Counted from the stretch's first letter, positions 6,813 to 15,510 are shown. The stretch is DNA of 22,823 nt from Bacteroidota bacterium (GCA_030632865.1 DAOVTY010000014.1:1-22823), one strand, 5' to 3'. The notes: generated by a model from the sequence alone, not told the origin. Numbers and translations are program-made.

Positions 6813-9752
6813 ATGATTAAATCTATTTATTACAGTCTAATTCTTGTCGCAATTTTTTGTGTACAAGGAGTAATGGCACAGAACAAGCCGATTTCCGGAA
6901 CTGTTGCTGGATCGGATGGGCAACCAATCCCCGGGGTTACGGTTATCGTGCAAGGTACTACAACTGGTACTTCAACTGATATTGATGGAAAATTTCAGTT
7001 AGCTGTACCAGCATCTGCAGAAATTTTGTTATTTACTTTCGTGGGAATGCAACCCCAAGAAGCTGCAATTGAAGGAAAAACAACTTTTAATATTGTATTA
7101 GTAGAACAAACTATTGGTTTGGAAGAAGTAATTGCCATTGGTTATGGTATCCAGAAAAAGAAGGATATCACCGGGGCTGTTACTTCTGTACGAAGTGAGA
7201 ACTTTAATAAAGGTGTGGCAACTTCTCCAGGTCAACTCTTACAGGGAAAAGTATCTGGGGTAAATGTAACCTCTTCAAGTGGAGCACCGGGTAGTGGACA
7301 GCGGATAACCATTCGTGGGCAAGGAACAATAAGGCAAGGTTCTGGGCCATTGTTTGTCATTGACGGATTTCCTATTGGTATGGCAGGAACGGGTTCGGGT
7401 AGCAGTCCTTTAAACTTTATCAATCCTGAGGATATTGAAACGATGGATGTTTTGAAAGATGCATCGGCAACCGCAATTTATGGTTCTCGTGGTGCAAACG
7501 GAGTTATTCTGATAACAACTAAAAAAGGAAAATCTGGTGTTTCTCAGGTATCCATAGCCTCAAATATTGGGATATCAACAATCGCTAAAAAAATGCCTGT
7601 GTTTGGTGCTGATGAATTCCGCAAACAGGTTGTTGCCGTAGGAGGTATATTAGAAGACAGAGGTGCAAATACAGATTGGCAGGATGAATTAATGCAAACT
7701 GCAATTACTCATGACCATAACCTTATTCTGTCGGGAGGTACAAATAAGCTTACTTATCGTGCTTCTTTAGGGTATTTAGACCAGGAAGGTATTGTTATTA
7801 ACAGCGGTATAAAAAGATATAGTGCACGAGTAAGTGCAACACAAAAATTGATGGACGGAAGGTTGAATATCGACTTTAACCTGAATTCAACCATTGAGAC
7901 AGGTGAAAATGCACATCAGGGGACAATCGTATCCAATATGCTTAGTTTTAATCCAACTTACCCGGCTTATGATTCAAATGGTGAAGCAACCAAATATCCT
8001 GATGTGATAAATCCTCTTAGCCAGGCAGAACTATATACGAACTTTAATGAAAGTCGTAAATTGATTGTTAATATAGCCCCTTCATTTGAAATAATTGATG
8101 GACTGGTTTACAAACTAAATTTAGGATACGAAAACAGGTCAAGTGATTCTGACTCACAAGAAATGCCAAGTGTAGATCCCTATATTGAAGGACGCTTGGG
8201 ACAAAGTTTTTTTAATGGGACAAACACTCTTATTGAAAATTATCTGACTTACACAGCTGATTTTGATGATCACAATTTATCTTTATTGGGGGGATATTCT
8301 TATCAAAAAACAGATGAAAGATCGAGAAGCTGGAATATAATTGAATTTGAACCCAATGGTATTGAACCTCGTTATAATCCTGGTTTAGGACAGCAACTCG
8401 ATTTGTCTCAAAACAGACCTTCCGGCTGGGCTCGAATTAATGAATTACAATCTTATTTTGGTAGGGCAACATATAACTATCAGGGTAAATATATGTTAAC
8501 CGGTACTGTAAGAGTTGATGGTTCATCTAAATTTGGTGGAAATAATAAGTATGGTACTTTCCCATCATTTGCAGCAGGTTGGAGAATCTCAGAAGAAGCT
8601 TTCATGGACTCGGCACCGTTCACTAATTTAAAACTTCGTGCAGGTTGGGGACAAACAGGAAACCAGGAGATTCCGGCTAAAATTACAAAGGAATCTTACC
8701 AATCATCTACAGATGGTAAAGTTAGTTATCCATTAAGTGAATCGGGGCCTTATCCGGTTGGAACAGTTTATACGCGTTTGGCAAATCCAGACATTCAGTG
8801 GGAGGTTTCTAAGCAAACTAATATTGGATTAGATTTTGGATTGCTAGATGGTGCCCTTTCTGGAACTATTGATTATTTCCACAAAACATCCACAAATATT
8901 TTGGTTGAAGTTGCTGCATTCGATCCCGTGTCTCCAGCTCCAACTTATTGGACAAATGTTGATGGTATGAATATTATTAATAAAGGATTAGAAATAGCCC
9001 TGGATTATCAATACAGAAACGACAATGGATTTTCCTACTCTGTTGGAGCTAACGCAACGTTTATTAATAATGTGGTTGAAGATTCTCCATTTTCTGTGCT
9101 AACCACCGGTTCAGCTTCAGGTTCAGGGCAAACAGGAGCTACAATTAATGGAATGATAAATGGTTATCCGATTGGTTCTTTTCATATGTTAAAGTTTACA
9201 GGAATAGGAGCAGACGGTCTTTCAACTTATGAAGGAGGCGACAAAAATCCGATGGTTGTTGGAAGTGCATTACCAGATGTGATGTATAATTTTTATACTA
9301 ATATGAGTTATAAGAAATTTGATTTAAGCCTTAATTTTAATGGCGTTTCTGGCAATGAAATTTATAACCATACTGCCATGAATAAATTTTATAAAGGTCA
9401 GCTGGCAACTTCAAACAATGTAATTGCTAAAGCAATTGAATTTCCGGAGGAAGCAATTACAAATGCAGCACTCGTATCTACACGTTATTTGGAAGATGGT
9501 TCATTCTTTCGTTTGAACAATGCGACTTTGGGTTATACTTTTGATACAAATGCGATGGGTATTGGAAACTGGGCAAAAGACTTGCGTTTATCTTTTACCG
9601 GTCAGAATTTGTTTGTAATTACGAATTATAGTGGATTCGATCCAGAAGTGAACCAGGATAAATCCAGCGGGGGAATACAATCGTTTGGAATAGATGATAA
9701 CGGATATCCAAAAGCCAGAGCATTTGTAATTGGACTAAACGTAACGTTTTAA
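6813..9752 (+). CDS. SusC-like TonB-dependent outer-membrane transporter
   Basis: Outer-membrane barrel that imports a ligand captured by its SusD partner, powered by TonB. The 979-aa protein begins with a signal peptide ending ...VMA|Q (about residue 22). A CarboxypepD_reg-like domain follows (about 27-108: ISGTVAGSDGQPIPGVTV, TSTDIDGKFQL). The SusC plug then begins near IGYGIQKKKDITGAV and includes GQRITIRGQGTIRQGSGPLFVIDG and VLKDASATAIYGSRGANGVI. The beta-barrel ends in a terminal Phe (GLNVTF), as is usual for barrel assembly. The start at 6813 gives the signal peptide directly; an overlapping ATG at 6809 reads into a stop after three codons. It is followed after 10 nt by susD. The ligand is unknown; proximity to the iol operon suggests an inositol-containing compound. 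Confidence 0.95.
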   Translation: MIKSIYYSLILVAIFCVQGVMAQNKPISGTVAGSDGQPIPGVTVIVQGTTTGTSTDIDGKFQLAVPASAEILLFTFVGMQPQEAAIEGKTTFNIVLVEQTIGLEEVIAIGYGIQKKKDITGAVTSVRSENFNKGVATSPGQLLQGKVSGVNVTSSSGAPGSGQRITIRGQGTIRQGSGPLFVIDGFPIGMAGTGSGSSPLNFINPEDIETMDVLKDASATAIYGSRGANGVILITTKKGKSGVSQVSIASNIGISTIAKKMPVFGADEFRKQVVAVGGILEDRGANTDWQDELMQTAITHDHNLILSGGTNKLTYRASLGYLDQEGIVINSGIKRYSARVSATQKLMDGRLNIDFNLNSTIETGENAHQGTIVSNMLSFNPTYPAYDSNGEATKYPDVINPLSQAELYTNFNESRKLIVNIAPSFEIIDGLVYKLNLGYENRSSDSDSQEMPSVDPYIEGRLGQSFFNGTNTLIENYLTYTADFDDHNLSLLGGYSYQKTDERSRSWNIIEFEPNGIEPRYNPGLGQQLDLSQNRPSGWARINELQSYFGRATYNYQGKYMLTGTVRVDGSSKFGGNNKYGTFPSFAAGWRISEEAFMDSAPFTNLKLRAGWGQTGNQEIPAKITKESYQSSTDGKVSYPLSESGPYPVGTVYTRLANPDIQWEVSKQTNIGLDFGLLDGALSGTIDYFHKTSTNILVEVAAFDPVSPAPTYWTNVDGMNIINKGLEIALDYQYRNDNGFSYSVGANATFINNVVEDSPFSVLTTGSASGSGQTGATINGMINGYPIGSFHMLKFTGIGADGLSTYEGGDKNPMVVGSALPDVMYNFYTNMSYKKFDLSLNFNGVSGNEIYNHTAMNKFYKGQLATSNNVIAKAIEFPEEAITNAALVSTRYLEDGSFFRLNNATLGYTFDTNAMGIGNWAKDLRLSFTGQNLFVITNYSGFDPEVNQDKSSGGIQSFGIDDNGYPKARAFVIGLNVTF

Positions 9753-9762
9753 TTAATTTATT

Positions 9763-11472
9763 ATGAAAAATCAAATGAAAAATAAGATAAAATTCGCCTT
9801 TTTGGCATTTGCCATGCTATTTAGCTGGAGTTGTACAGACCTTGAGGAACAGGTTTTAGACGAATCTCTTACAGGTAGTGTTTCTGAAGATGAAATTGTA
9901 ACAAGTGTGGTTGCACCTGCTTATGCATTACTACCTCGACTTTTCTTGCATACGCATTTATTTTGTTTACAGATAATTTCTTCAGATGAAGGGATTTTGC
10001 CTGCACGTGGAGGAAAAGACTGGTATGATGGTGGCGTTTTTTACCAATTGCACCAACACGAATGCTTGTCAACAAATAATAAGATTAAGGACACATGGAA
10101 TGACCTAACACTCTTGCTTTCAAGAACTGTGAGTGCGATAGCTACCTTAACTCCTTTAGTCGAAACAGATGCCTCAGCTAAAACATTTTTGGCAGAAGTG
10201 AGAGGAATGCGGGCATATTACAATATGTTAGTATTGGATTTATGGGGAATCGCTTTTCAAAAAGAAGATCCCAATGAACTTTCTACTGTATTACGAGGAG
10301 ATGAAGCTGTTGAATATATAAAGTCTGAATTAGAAGCTGTTATTGGTGATTTAAAAACTGATGTTGGTCCAGGTCGATTAACACAAGGTGGTGCATATGC
10401 GCTTTTAACACGTTTACATATCAATGCAGCAGTTTGGCGCGATCCTTATGCCGCAAGTTTTAATTTTACTGATGCTGATATGGATAAAGTAATTGAGTAC
10501 AGTACCAAGGTGATAAATGACTACGATTATACTATGTCTCCGGAGTATTTCGATTGTTTTGACAATGATAACCATACCAATAAAGAATTGATTCTTGCAA
10601 TTGATCAACGTCCTGACATGAGTGAAGCGCACAATCGTATGTGTTATTGGTCTATGTCGGGTCATTTTTATGGTAATCCATTATTTCCGGGTGGAGATGG
10701 TACGGATGGTGGAGCTATTACTCAGGAGTTTTATCAGAGTTGGGTAGATGCTTATGGCGATGTTGATCCTGCTGATGCTGATTGCAGGTTTTGGTGGGAA
10801 AGGTTAGTTGTTCCAGAAGATTCAACAATTGCAGCTGAAGACTTTAAGCTAAACCGGGGTATTTACCGTGGCTTACAAATTGGGCTGCAAAATGATGGAC
10901 ACAAACAACCATTTCATACTGATGACGAGGGTGAATATTATTTGGGACCAATGAGAGATTATAGAAGAGCTGCCGCTGATGCGTTTGTAGATTATCTTTT
11001 AGAGATTGATTATACAGCCGAAGGAAGTGATTATAACAGAGGATACAGAGTACAAAAATACGATTGGAGTAGAGTTTCACACAATGGAACAAGCAAAGGC
11101 GAGCACGACCTTGTAATTTTGCGATTGGCTGATATGTATATGTTGAGGGGTGAGGCAAAACTTCATAAAGGAGATGCTAATGGTGCCCTTGCGGATGTAA
11201 ATTTGGTCAGAGCTTCAAGAACTGCAAGACCGGAAGTAACACCACCAGCTTTAACCGAAATGAATATTGATATTCTTTTCCGTGAGCGTGGATTCGAATT
11301 TTACTGGGAACACCAAAGAAGAACAGATATGATTCGTCTCGGGAAATATGAAGATTCACTGATTGAGAAAACCAACAGTGATGTTAAAAAACGTCTTTTC
11401 CCAATTCCACAGACAGCTATTGACGGTGCGTCTGTTGCAGAAGGATTTCTTACACAAAATGATTCATACTAA
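9763..11472 (+). CDS. SusD/RagB-family outer-membrane lipoprotein
   Basis: Surface lipoprotein that binds the substrate on top of the SusC barrel. The 569-aa product has a lipoprotein signal peptide ending in FSWSC, with Cys24 as the probable lipidation site. Acidic residues follow (TDLEEQ), consistent with export to the cell surface in Bacteroidetes. The TPR-type helices of the family are visible in EVRGMRAYYNMLVLDLWG. The C-terminal hallmark RERGFEFYWEHQRRTDMIRLGKY followed by KRLFPIPQTAID is also present. It is the second gene of the susCD transcript, 10 nt after susC, and is closed by a strong hairpin terminator. No glycoside hydrolase, phosphatase or other depolymerase follows, unlike most polysaccharide utilisation loci. 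Confidence 0.94.
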   Translation: MKNQMKNKIKFAFLAFAMLFSWSCTDLEEQVLDESLTGSVSEDEIVTSVVAPAYALLPRLFLHTHLFCLQIISSDEGILPARGGKDWYDGGVFYQLHQHECLSTNNKIKDTWNDLTLLLSRTVSAIATLTPLVETDASAKTFLAEVRGMRAYYNMLVLDLWGIAFQKEDPNELSTVLRGDEAVEYIKSELEAVIGDLKTDVGPGRLTQGGAYALLTRLHINAAVWRDPYAASFNFTDADMDKVIEYSTKVINDYDYTMSPEYFDCFDNDNHTNKELILAIDQRPDMSEAHNRMCYWSMSGHFYGNPLFPGGDGTDGGAITQEFYQSWVDAYGDVDPADADCRFWWERLVVPEDSTIAAEDFKLNRGIYRGLQIGLQNDGHKQPFHTDDEGEYYLGPMRDYRRAAADAFVDYLLEIDYTAEGSDYNRGYRVQKYDWSRVSHNGTSKGEHDLVILRLADMYMLRGEAKLHKGDANGALADVNLVRASRTARPEVTPPALTEMNIDILFRERGFEFYWEHQRRTDMIRLGKYEDSLIEKTNSDVKKRLFPIPQTAIDGASVAEGFLTQNDSY

Positions 11473-11509
11473 TAGATGGAGTTAGTTTAGTTAATTTAGA
11501 TTACGGTAT

Positions 11510-11541
11510 AGGCGGGCAATTTTTGTCCGCCTTTATTTTTT
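11510..11541 (+). terminator. Rho-independent terminator after susD
   Basis: AGGCGGGCAA pairs with TTGTCCGCCT across a TTT loop (10-bp stem with one G-T pair). It is followed by TTATTTTTT and lies 38 bp after the susD stop. Confidence 0.85.
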
Positions 11542-11591
11542 AAAATATCTTGGAAAGCAATTACTTTTTTTCTGAGGTTGTCTAATACAAT

Positions 11592-11626
11592 TTGAATTTG
11601 TAATGCCGTGTAATTGAATTTGTAAT
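11592..11626. repeat. 13-bp direct repeat pair in the susD-lacI gap
   Basis: TTGAATTTGTAAT occurs at 11592-11604 and again at 11614-11626. This is non-coding sequence between the susD terminator and the end of the converging lacI. No function is evident. Confidence 0.45.
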
Positions 11627-11669
11627 AAAAGCTTACTTTAAACAAGCTTACTGTTAATTCGATAGTAAA

Positions 11670-12701
11670 TTATTCTGAAATTTTAAAAGATGATTCTCGA
11701 ATAATTAGCTCGGGGAAAAACAATTCAACCCTAATTTTGGAAAGGTCATTATTTGTATTAATACGTTTCATGAGAATACGGGCAGAGAGCATCCCCATAT
11801 CATAAGTTGGCTGCCAAACCGTTGACAATGAAGGTTTAAAATAACATGAGTGCGGATCATCATCAAAACCGATTACAGAAATCTCATCGGGAATAATGAT
11901 GCCTGCTTCTTTTATTACATGCATTGCACCAATTGCCACACCATCGTTTATGGCAAAAATAGCATCGGGTGGATTTGGAAGAGAAAGCAATCGTTTTGTT
12001 GGTTTGATTCCATGCTTAGGCTTAAAGCCCTTACTCTCAACAATATAATCTTTATTAATTGGCAAATTGTGCTTTTTCAGAGCATCTTTATATGCTTGTA
12101 AACGATGACGAGCTGTAGAAAGGGAAGGGGGTCCTGCGATGTGTGATATTCTTTTGCAACCCGTTTGAATAAGGTATTCAACAGCCTGAAAAGCTCCCTT
12201 GTATTCATCAACAAAAACTTTATCTATTTCAATGCCCTCGCAATCTCTGTCGAAAATAACAAGAGGTATATTATTATTTACCAAAGTTTCCAAATGATCA
12301 AATTTTTTGGTTTCAGATGAAGGAGAAATTAAAAATCCATCAACCCTAATTGATGCAAAAGTTTGTACAATATTTTTTTCCTCTTCGTATGACTCATTTG
12401 ATTGCCCAATAATTATATTAATTCCAAGAGGATTAACAAAATCTTGAATTCCATTAATTATTGACGAAAAAAAATAGCTTGTTATTTCCGGAACTATTAC
12501 ACCAATGGTGTTCGTTTTCTTTTTTAGTAAATTAAGAGCAAGCAAATTTGGCTGGTAATTAAGTTTTTGAGCCAATTTCACAACTGCATTTCGCGTTTTA
12601 TCGCTAATAGCCCGATTGTTATTTAAAGCCCGTGAAACTGTAGAAGGGGAAACTCCCAGTTCATTTGCTATTTCGGTTATGGTTGTGCGAGATTTTTTCA
12701 T
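11670..12701 (-). CDS. LacI-family transcriptional regulator
   Basis: DNA-binding sugar-responsive regulator, 343 aa. The N-terminal helix-turn-helix is clear: TITEIANELGVSPSTVSRAL (about 7-26). The hinge region PNLLALNLLKKKTNTIGVIVP follows (about 51-71); the residue after Ala55 is Leu where many LacI proteins have Arg. The remainder is a periplasmic-binding-protein-like sensor domain, with FDRDCEGIEIDKVFVDEYKGA, AIFAINDGVAIGAMHVI and ISVIGFDDDP as family landmarks. It lies 24 nt downstream of a HAD phosphatase gene on the same strand and converges on susD. The paired palindromes in the iolJ-susC control region are its likely targets. The effector is unknown; an inositol pathway intermediate is plausible. 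Confidence 0.94.
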   Translation of the reverse strand: MKKSRTTITEIANELGVSPSTVSRALNNNRAISDKTRNAVVKLAQKLNYQPNLLALNLLKKKTNTIGVIVPEITSYFFSSIINGIQDFVNPLGINIIIGQSNESYEEEKNIVQTFASIRVDGFLISPSSETKKFDHLETLVNNNIPLVIFDRDCEGIEIDKVFVDEYKGAFQAVEYLIQTGCKRISHIAGPPSLSTARHRLQAYKDALKKHNLPINKDYIVESKGFKPKHGIKPTKRLLSLPNPPDAIFAINDGVAIGAMHVIKEAGIIIPDEISVIGFDDDPHSCYFKPSLSTVWQPTYDMGMLSARILMKRINTNNDLSKIRVELFFPELIIRESSFKISE

Positions 12702-12725
12702 GTAACTTTAATTATGCATCGTATT

Positions 12726-13370
12726 CTATAAATCAATTCCCAGTAAAGAATTTAATTCTTCCATTGCAAAGAAAACTTTGGCCCCGAGGTTTTCAAATGC
12801 AACTTTTTTCTTTTTATTTGTCAAAACATAAACGTCGAAACCACCTTTTACGGCAGCAATAACTCCTGGTTCACTATCTTCAATTACAACGCAATCTTTT
12901 GGCTCGAATCCCATCTGTTTTGCGGCATGCAGATAAATTTTCGGTTCTGGCTTCCAGCTATCTATATCGAAAGAACTAAAAATGTTATTTTCAAATTTAT
13001 CAATTAGATTGGTTGTAGTCAGGTTTAGTCGTATTTTTTTTTGTGGTCCGCTGGATGCGGTACAAATAGGAACCGTAATTTTGTCCATAAGGGTATGAAT
13101 TCCATCTATAGGTTTAAGCTCATTTTTATAAGCCTCAAAAGAGCGTTTCCTAAATTCCTCTTCAAAATCAAGGGGTAAATTACCATCAATATTTTCTGCA
13201 AAAAATTTCAGGTTTTTTTTCATGGAAGTGCCAGTTATTTGTTCTAAAATAATTTCAAAATCTAAATAACATCCCAATTCAAATACCATTTCCTGAAAAA
13301 CTTTAGCAGAAATAGCTTCACTGTCAACCAATACGCCATCGCAATCGAAAATTATGCATTTGTATTTCAT
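12726..13370 (-). CDS. HAD-superfamily hydrolase, beta-phosphoglucomutase-like
   Basis: Cytosolic phosphatase or phosphomutase of HAD subfamily IA, 214 aa. All four motifs are present. DCDGVLVDSE has nucleophile Asp9 and acid/base Asp11. CTASSGP is motif II at about 103-109. KPEPKIYLHAA carries motif III Lys140. EDSEPGVIAA is motif IV at about 164. A four-helix cap lies between motifs I and II. The sequence resembles the beta-PGM/sugar-phosphatase group, but the substrate cannot be read from it. The stop is 24 nt before the lacI start, so the two are probably cotranscribed. A role in clearing a phosphorylated sugar linked to the LacI regulon is an inference from position only. Confidence 0.88.
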   Translation of the reverse strand: MKYKCIIFDCDGVLVDSEAISAKVFQEMVFELGCYLDFEIILEQITGTSMKKNLKFFAENIDGNLPLDFEEEFRKRSFEAYKNELKPIDGIHTLMDKITVPICTASSGPQKKIRLNLTTTNLIDKFENNIFSSFDIDSWKPEPKIYLHAAKQMGFEPKDCVVIEDSEPGVIAAVKGGFDVYVLTNKKKKVAFENLGAKVFFAMEELNSLLGIDL

Positions 13371-13460
13371 AGAATAAACTCTCTTTCAAAGTTTAAATAT
13401 AAAGGCTTTTCTTTAGAATGTAGAGGAAGGTAGTTTTAAGTTGTTATTTTTAGGTAATTA

Positions 13461-13500
13461 GTTTCAGCCGGGTTCAGTCAGGTTTAGTCGCATCTGGTCG
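13461..13500. repeat. Four degenerate 10-bp tandem units
   Basis: Units in register: GTTTCAGCCG, GGTTCAGTCA, GGTTTAGTCG, CATCTGGTCG. The first three agree at most positions and the fourth is divergent. The block is more GC-rich than its flanks. The 15-mer AGTCAGGTTTAGTCG within it (13476-13490) also occurs inside the HAD gene at 13017-13031. Confidence 0.4.
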
Positions 13501-13742
13501 TTTTGACATCATATTTCAATAGTTATTTTAAAATCAAACAGCCAAAGAACCGGAAGTGCTGCATTTGACTTCAAGATAAGGCTAACTACACAAAGATTAA
13601 CTTACATGGTTATTCCGCGTGTTCTGGATAGTTCACACATCAGTATAACAGAAGTTATTCTTTTTTTGTTTTATACTTTAAAGAGTATATACTTTAGCAG
13701 ATATGTTTTTTAAATATTTAGTGAGAAATATACCTAAAAATG

Positions 13743-13750
13743 TATTTTTG
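13743..13750 (+). promoter_or_regulatory. -7 element for the outer-membrane barrel gene
   Basis: TATTTTTG matches TAnnTTTG exactly and lies 24 bp before the ATG at 13775. The -33 side is weak (TTTA at 13717-13720, 22 bp upstream). Confidence 0.5.
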
Positions 13751-13774
13751 CGTTAAATACTAAAACAAAAAGTC

Positions 13775-14347
13775 ATGAAGAAAATATTAATATCATTCCT
13801 GTTTTTAATAATATCAACTTTTGTATTTGCTCAGCCTAAATTAGATCTTGGTTTGAAAGGCGGAATTAATACTTCAAAAATATTTTTAAATATTGATGAT
13901 TATAATTCTGAGTCTATTGTAAGATACCACATTGGTGCTTTTGGTCGAATTGGTTGGAACAAAATTTTTATTCAACCAGAAATGTATTTTAGTAAAAAGG
14001 GCGGAGATATTGATGTAAATTTGTTGAATACTTCGGCGTCATTCGATTATAGCACTTTCGATACTCCGGTGCTTTTGGGTTATAATATAATTAAAGGGGG
14101 CACCATTGATTTGCATATTGTTGCGGGTCCGGTTTTTAGTTTTGTAACTAAATCAGACATTATTGGTGATTTAGGAAATGAGTTTTTTAAAAATAACTAT
14201 GTGGGCTTGCAATACGGACTTGGAATTGATGTTCTGTTTTTAACTTTTGATGCACGCATGGAACATGGAAGCACCATGTATTCTGACATCAATATTGAAG
14301 GTAAAAATAGTATGTTTATGCTATCTGTTGGATTTAAAATATTGTAG
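13775..14347 (+). CDS. Small outer-membrane beta-barrel protein (porin-like)
   Basis: 190-aa protein with a signal peptide ending ...FVFAQ (about residue 20). The rest alternates polar and hydrophobic residues with regular glycine and aromatic girdles: LDLGLKGGINTSK, HIGAFGRIGW, IFIQPEMYFSKKGG, DTPVLLGYNI, LHIVAGPVFSF, VGLQYGLGIDV, FMLSVGFKIL. This is the usual pattern of the OMP_b-brl family of eight- to ten-stranded barrels in Bacteroidetes. The 'IQPE(M/L)YFS(K)KG' and 'L-G-P' turns are commonly seen in that group. The precise role is unknown. It is a single gene with its own promoter, converging on the next minus-strand gene with 15 bp between stops. Confidence 0.85.
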   Translation: MKKILISFLFLIISTFVFAQPKLDLGLKGGINTSKIFLNIDDYNSESIVRYHIGAFGRIGWNKIFIQPEMYFSKKGGDIDVNLLNTSASFDYSTFDTPVLLGYNIIKGGTIDLHIVAGPVFSFVTKSDIIGDLGNEFFKNNYVGLQYGLGIDVLFLTFDARMEHGSTMYSDINIEGKNSMFMLSVGFKIL

Positions 14348-14362
14348 AGTAAAAAATACTGC

Positions 14363-14644
14363 TTAACTATCTGTAGAAATATCTTCTGTTTTATTATCTC
14401 TCTTTATAAACCAGTTTCTAGGATTGAGCCTATTTTTATATTTGGTAAAAAGCTCTTTGCCAACTAATAATCCTCCCGACCAAAAAACAATTTCCATTAA
14501 AATAAAGCTTGTTGTTGAAGCGATTACTTTTGTTTTTGTGGGTAAATCAAACATGGGGATGATAAGTGTGGCAGCAAAAAAAACTCCAGAAAAAATCATC
14601 AGAAATATTCCCAGTTTTATTTGTAAATTTTTTGTTTTCTTCAT
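14363..14644 (-). CDS. Small membrane protein, 'transporter suffix' domain type
   Basis: 93-aa protein with two predicted membrane helices (about 10-30 and 42-62). These are separated by the short polar stretch FDLPTKTKVIAST, and a basic tail follows (KELFTKYKNRLNPRNWFIKR). The pattern fits the small proteins annotated as transporter suffix domain-containing. That family call is from memory of its sequence pattern. No enzymatic residues are apparent. It stands alone between a perfect 25-bp inverted repeat upstream and the convergent barrel gene downstream. Confidence 0.75.
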   Translation of the reverse strand: MKKTKNLQIKLGIFLMIFSGVFFAATLIIPMFDLPTKTKVIASTTSFILMEIVFWSGGLLVGKELFTKYKNRLNPRNWFIKRDNKTEDISTDS

Positions 14645-14671
14645 TTTTTATAATCCTAAACTACATGGAAA

Positions 14672-14726
14672 AATTAGAATTGTATATACTAAAACCAAAT
14701 AGGTTTTAGTATATACAATTCTAATT
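14672..14726. repeat. 25-bp perfect inverted repeat (hairpin) downstream of thuA
   Basis: The left arm 14672-14696 (AATTAGAATTGTATAT...ACC) is the exact reverse complement of the right arm 14702-14726, with a 5-nt AAATA loop. On the minus strand the stem is followed by five U residues, so it may act as terminator for the ThuA gene, whose stop is 25 bp away. The arm length and perfect pairing are unusual for that role. No flanking target-site duplication was seen. Confidence 0.85.
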
Positions 14727-14751
14727 CCGTTAAAATAGTTTGAATAAAATT

Positions 14752-15510
14752 TTAATCAATTCTTTTGGCTGCCCAGTTAATTGCATTTTTAATATGCTCA
14801 ATAATTAATTTGTCTTGAAAAGCTTCGTGAGTATGACCGAAAACTGTATAAAATGAACGGATTCCATCTTTGTCGTTCCACCAAATCAGCGGATGATCAT
14901 CCATTTCCCATTTGTCGTCTTTTGCTTTTATTGTGCTTTCGTCTAACCTCGCTAAAACATTTGCATGCGTTCGTGGATTTTCTTTAAACGAATACCACTC
15001 GTCAAAAGTTGTATAGGTTTTCATTCCTTCAAAAGGTTTCATTGCCGGGTGATCGAAGTTTTCGAAAATAACGGTTGCCTTTTGTGCCGGCGGGTGAGTT
15101 AGAAAATAACCACCAACTAAATTTCCATAAAACTCCCATTCGTATTCAAAGTCTGCCGCAGCATGGATTCCAACAAAACCTTTTCCACTTTTCATAAACT
15201 TCTCGAAGGCAGCTTGACCTGCATCGCAAATAGCATCGCCGGTTGGGTTTAAAAATACAGCTACATCAAACCGAGCTAAAAAATCATCTCGTAATAACGA
15301 TGCATCTTCGGTTGCAGTAATTACCCAGTTTTGTTTTTTACTTTGATCAGATAGCATTTTTATTCCCGACGAGATTGAAGCATGACGAAATCCGGATGTT
15401 TTGCTAAATACCAAAATATTTATCGACTTCTCAAATTCTTGTTTTTTTTGAGCGTTGGATGTAATGTTTATCATTAAAAACGCAAGCAGTAATAATAGTA
15501 AGTTTTTCAT
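14752..15510 (-). CDS. Secreted ThuA-domain protein
   Basis: 252-aa protein with an N-terminal signal peptide ending ...TSNAQ (about residue 20), so periplasmic or exported. The rest is a ThuA (trehalose-utilisation-like, class I glutamine amidotransferase-like fold) domain: ILVFSKTSGFRHASISSG, FDVAVFLNPTGD, GKGFVGIHAAADFEYEW, VGGYFLTHP, TTFDEWYSF, HPLIWWNDKDGIRSFYTVFGHTHEAF. The Gly-His-Ala and Gly-His-Thr-His positions are the usual conserved points. In Bacteroidetes such proteins are often linked to carbohydrate metabolism, but the reaction is not established. A TATCTTG motif about 30 bp before the ATG is a weak -7 candidate. Confidence 0.88.
   Translation of the reverse strand: MKNLLLLLLAFLMINITSNAQKKQEFEKSINILVFSKTSGFRHASISSGIKMLSDQSKKQNWVITATEDASLLRDDFLARFDVAVFLNPTGDAICDAGQAAFEKFMKSGKGFVGIHAAADFEYEWEFYGNLVGGYFLTHPPAQKATVIFENFDHPAMKPFEGMKTYTTFDEWYSFKENPRTHANVLARLDESTIKAKDDKWEMDDHPLIWWNDKDGIRSFYTVFGHTHEAFQDKLIIEHIKNAINWAAKRID

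Larger units (their letters stand above)
13371..13774. other. 404-bp divergent intergenic region
   Basis: No ORF supported. It holds a degenerate 10-bp repeat block at 13461-13500, a palindrome AGTATATACT at 13684-13693, and a -7 promoter element for the plus-strand barrel gene. No clear promoter for the minus-strand HAD gene was found; near-matches exist about 20 bp before its start. Confidence 0.6.

Noticed and set aside
10844..11158. 104-codon minus-strand frame inside susD
   Set aside because: SusD is well supported on the plus strand, and the antisense translation shows no recognisable domain.
13017..13490. 15-bp exact direct repeat AGTCAGGTTTAGTCG (in the HAD gene and in the gap)
   Set aside because: In a window of this size one exact 15-mer pair is not very improbable, and no mobile element boundary is seen.
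13684..13693. Palindrome AGTATATACT
   Set aside because: Short, AT-rich and single; no partner site or regulator nearby.
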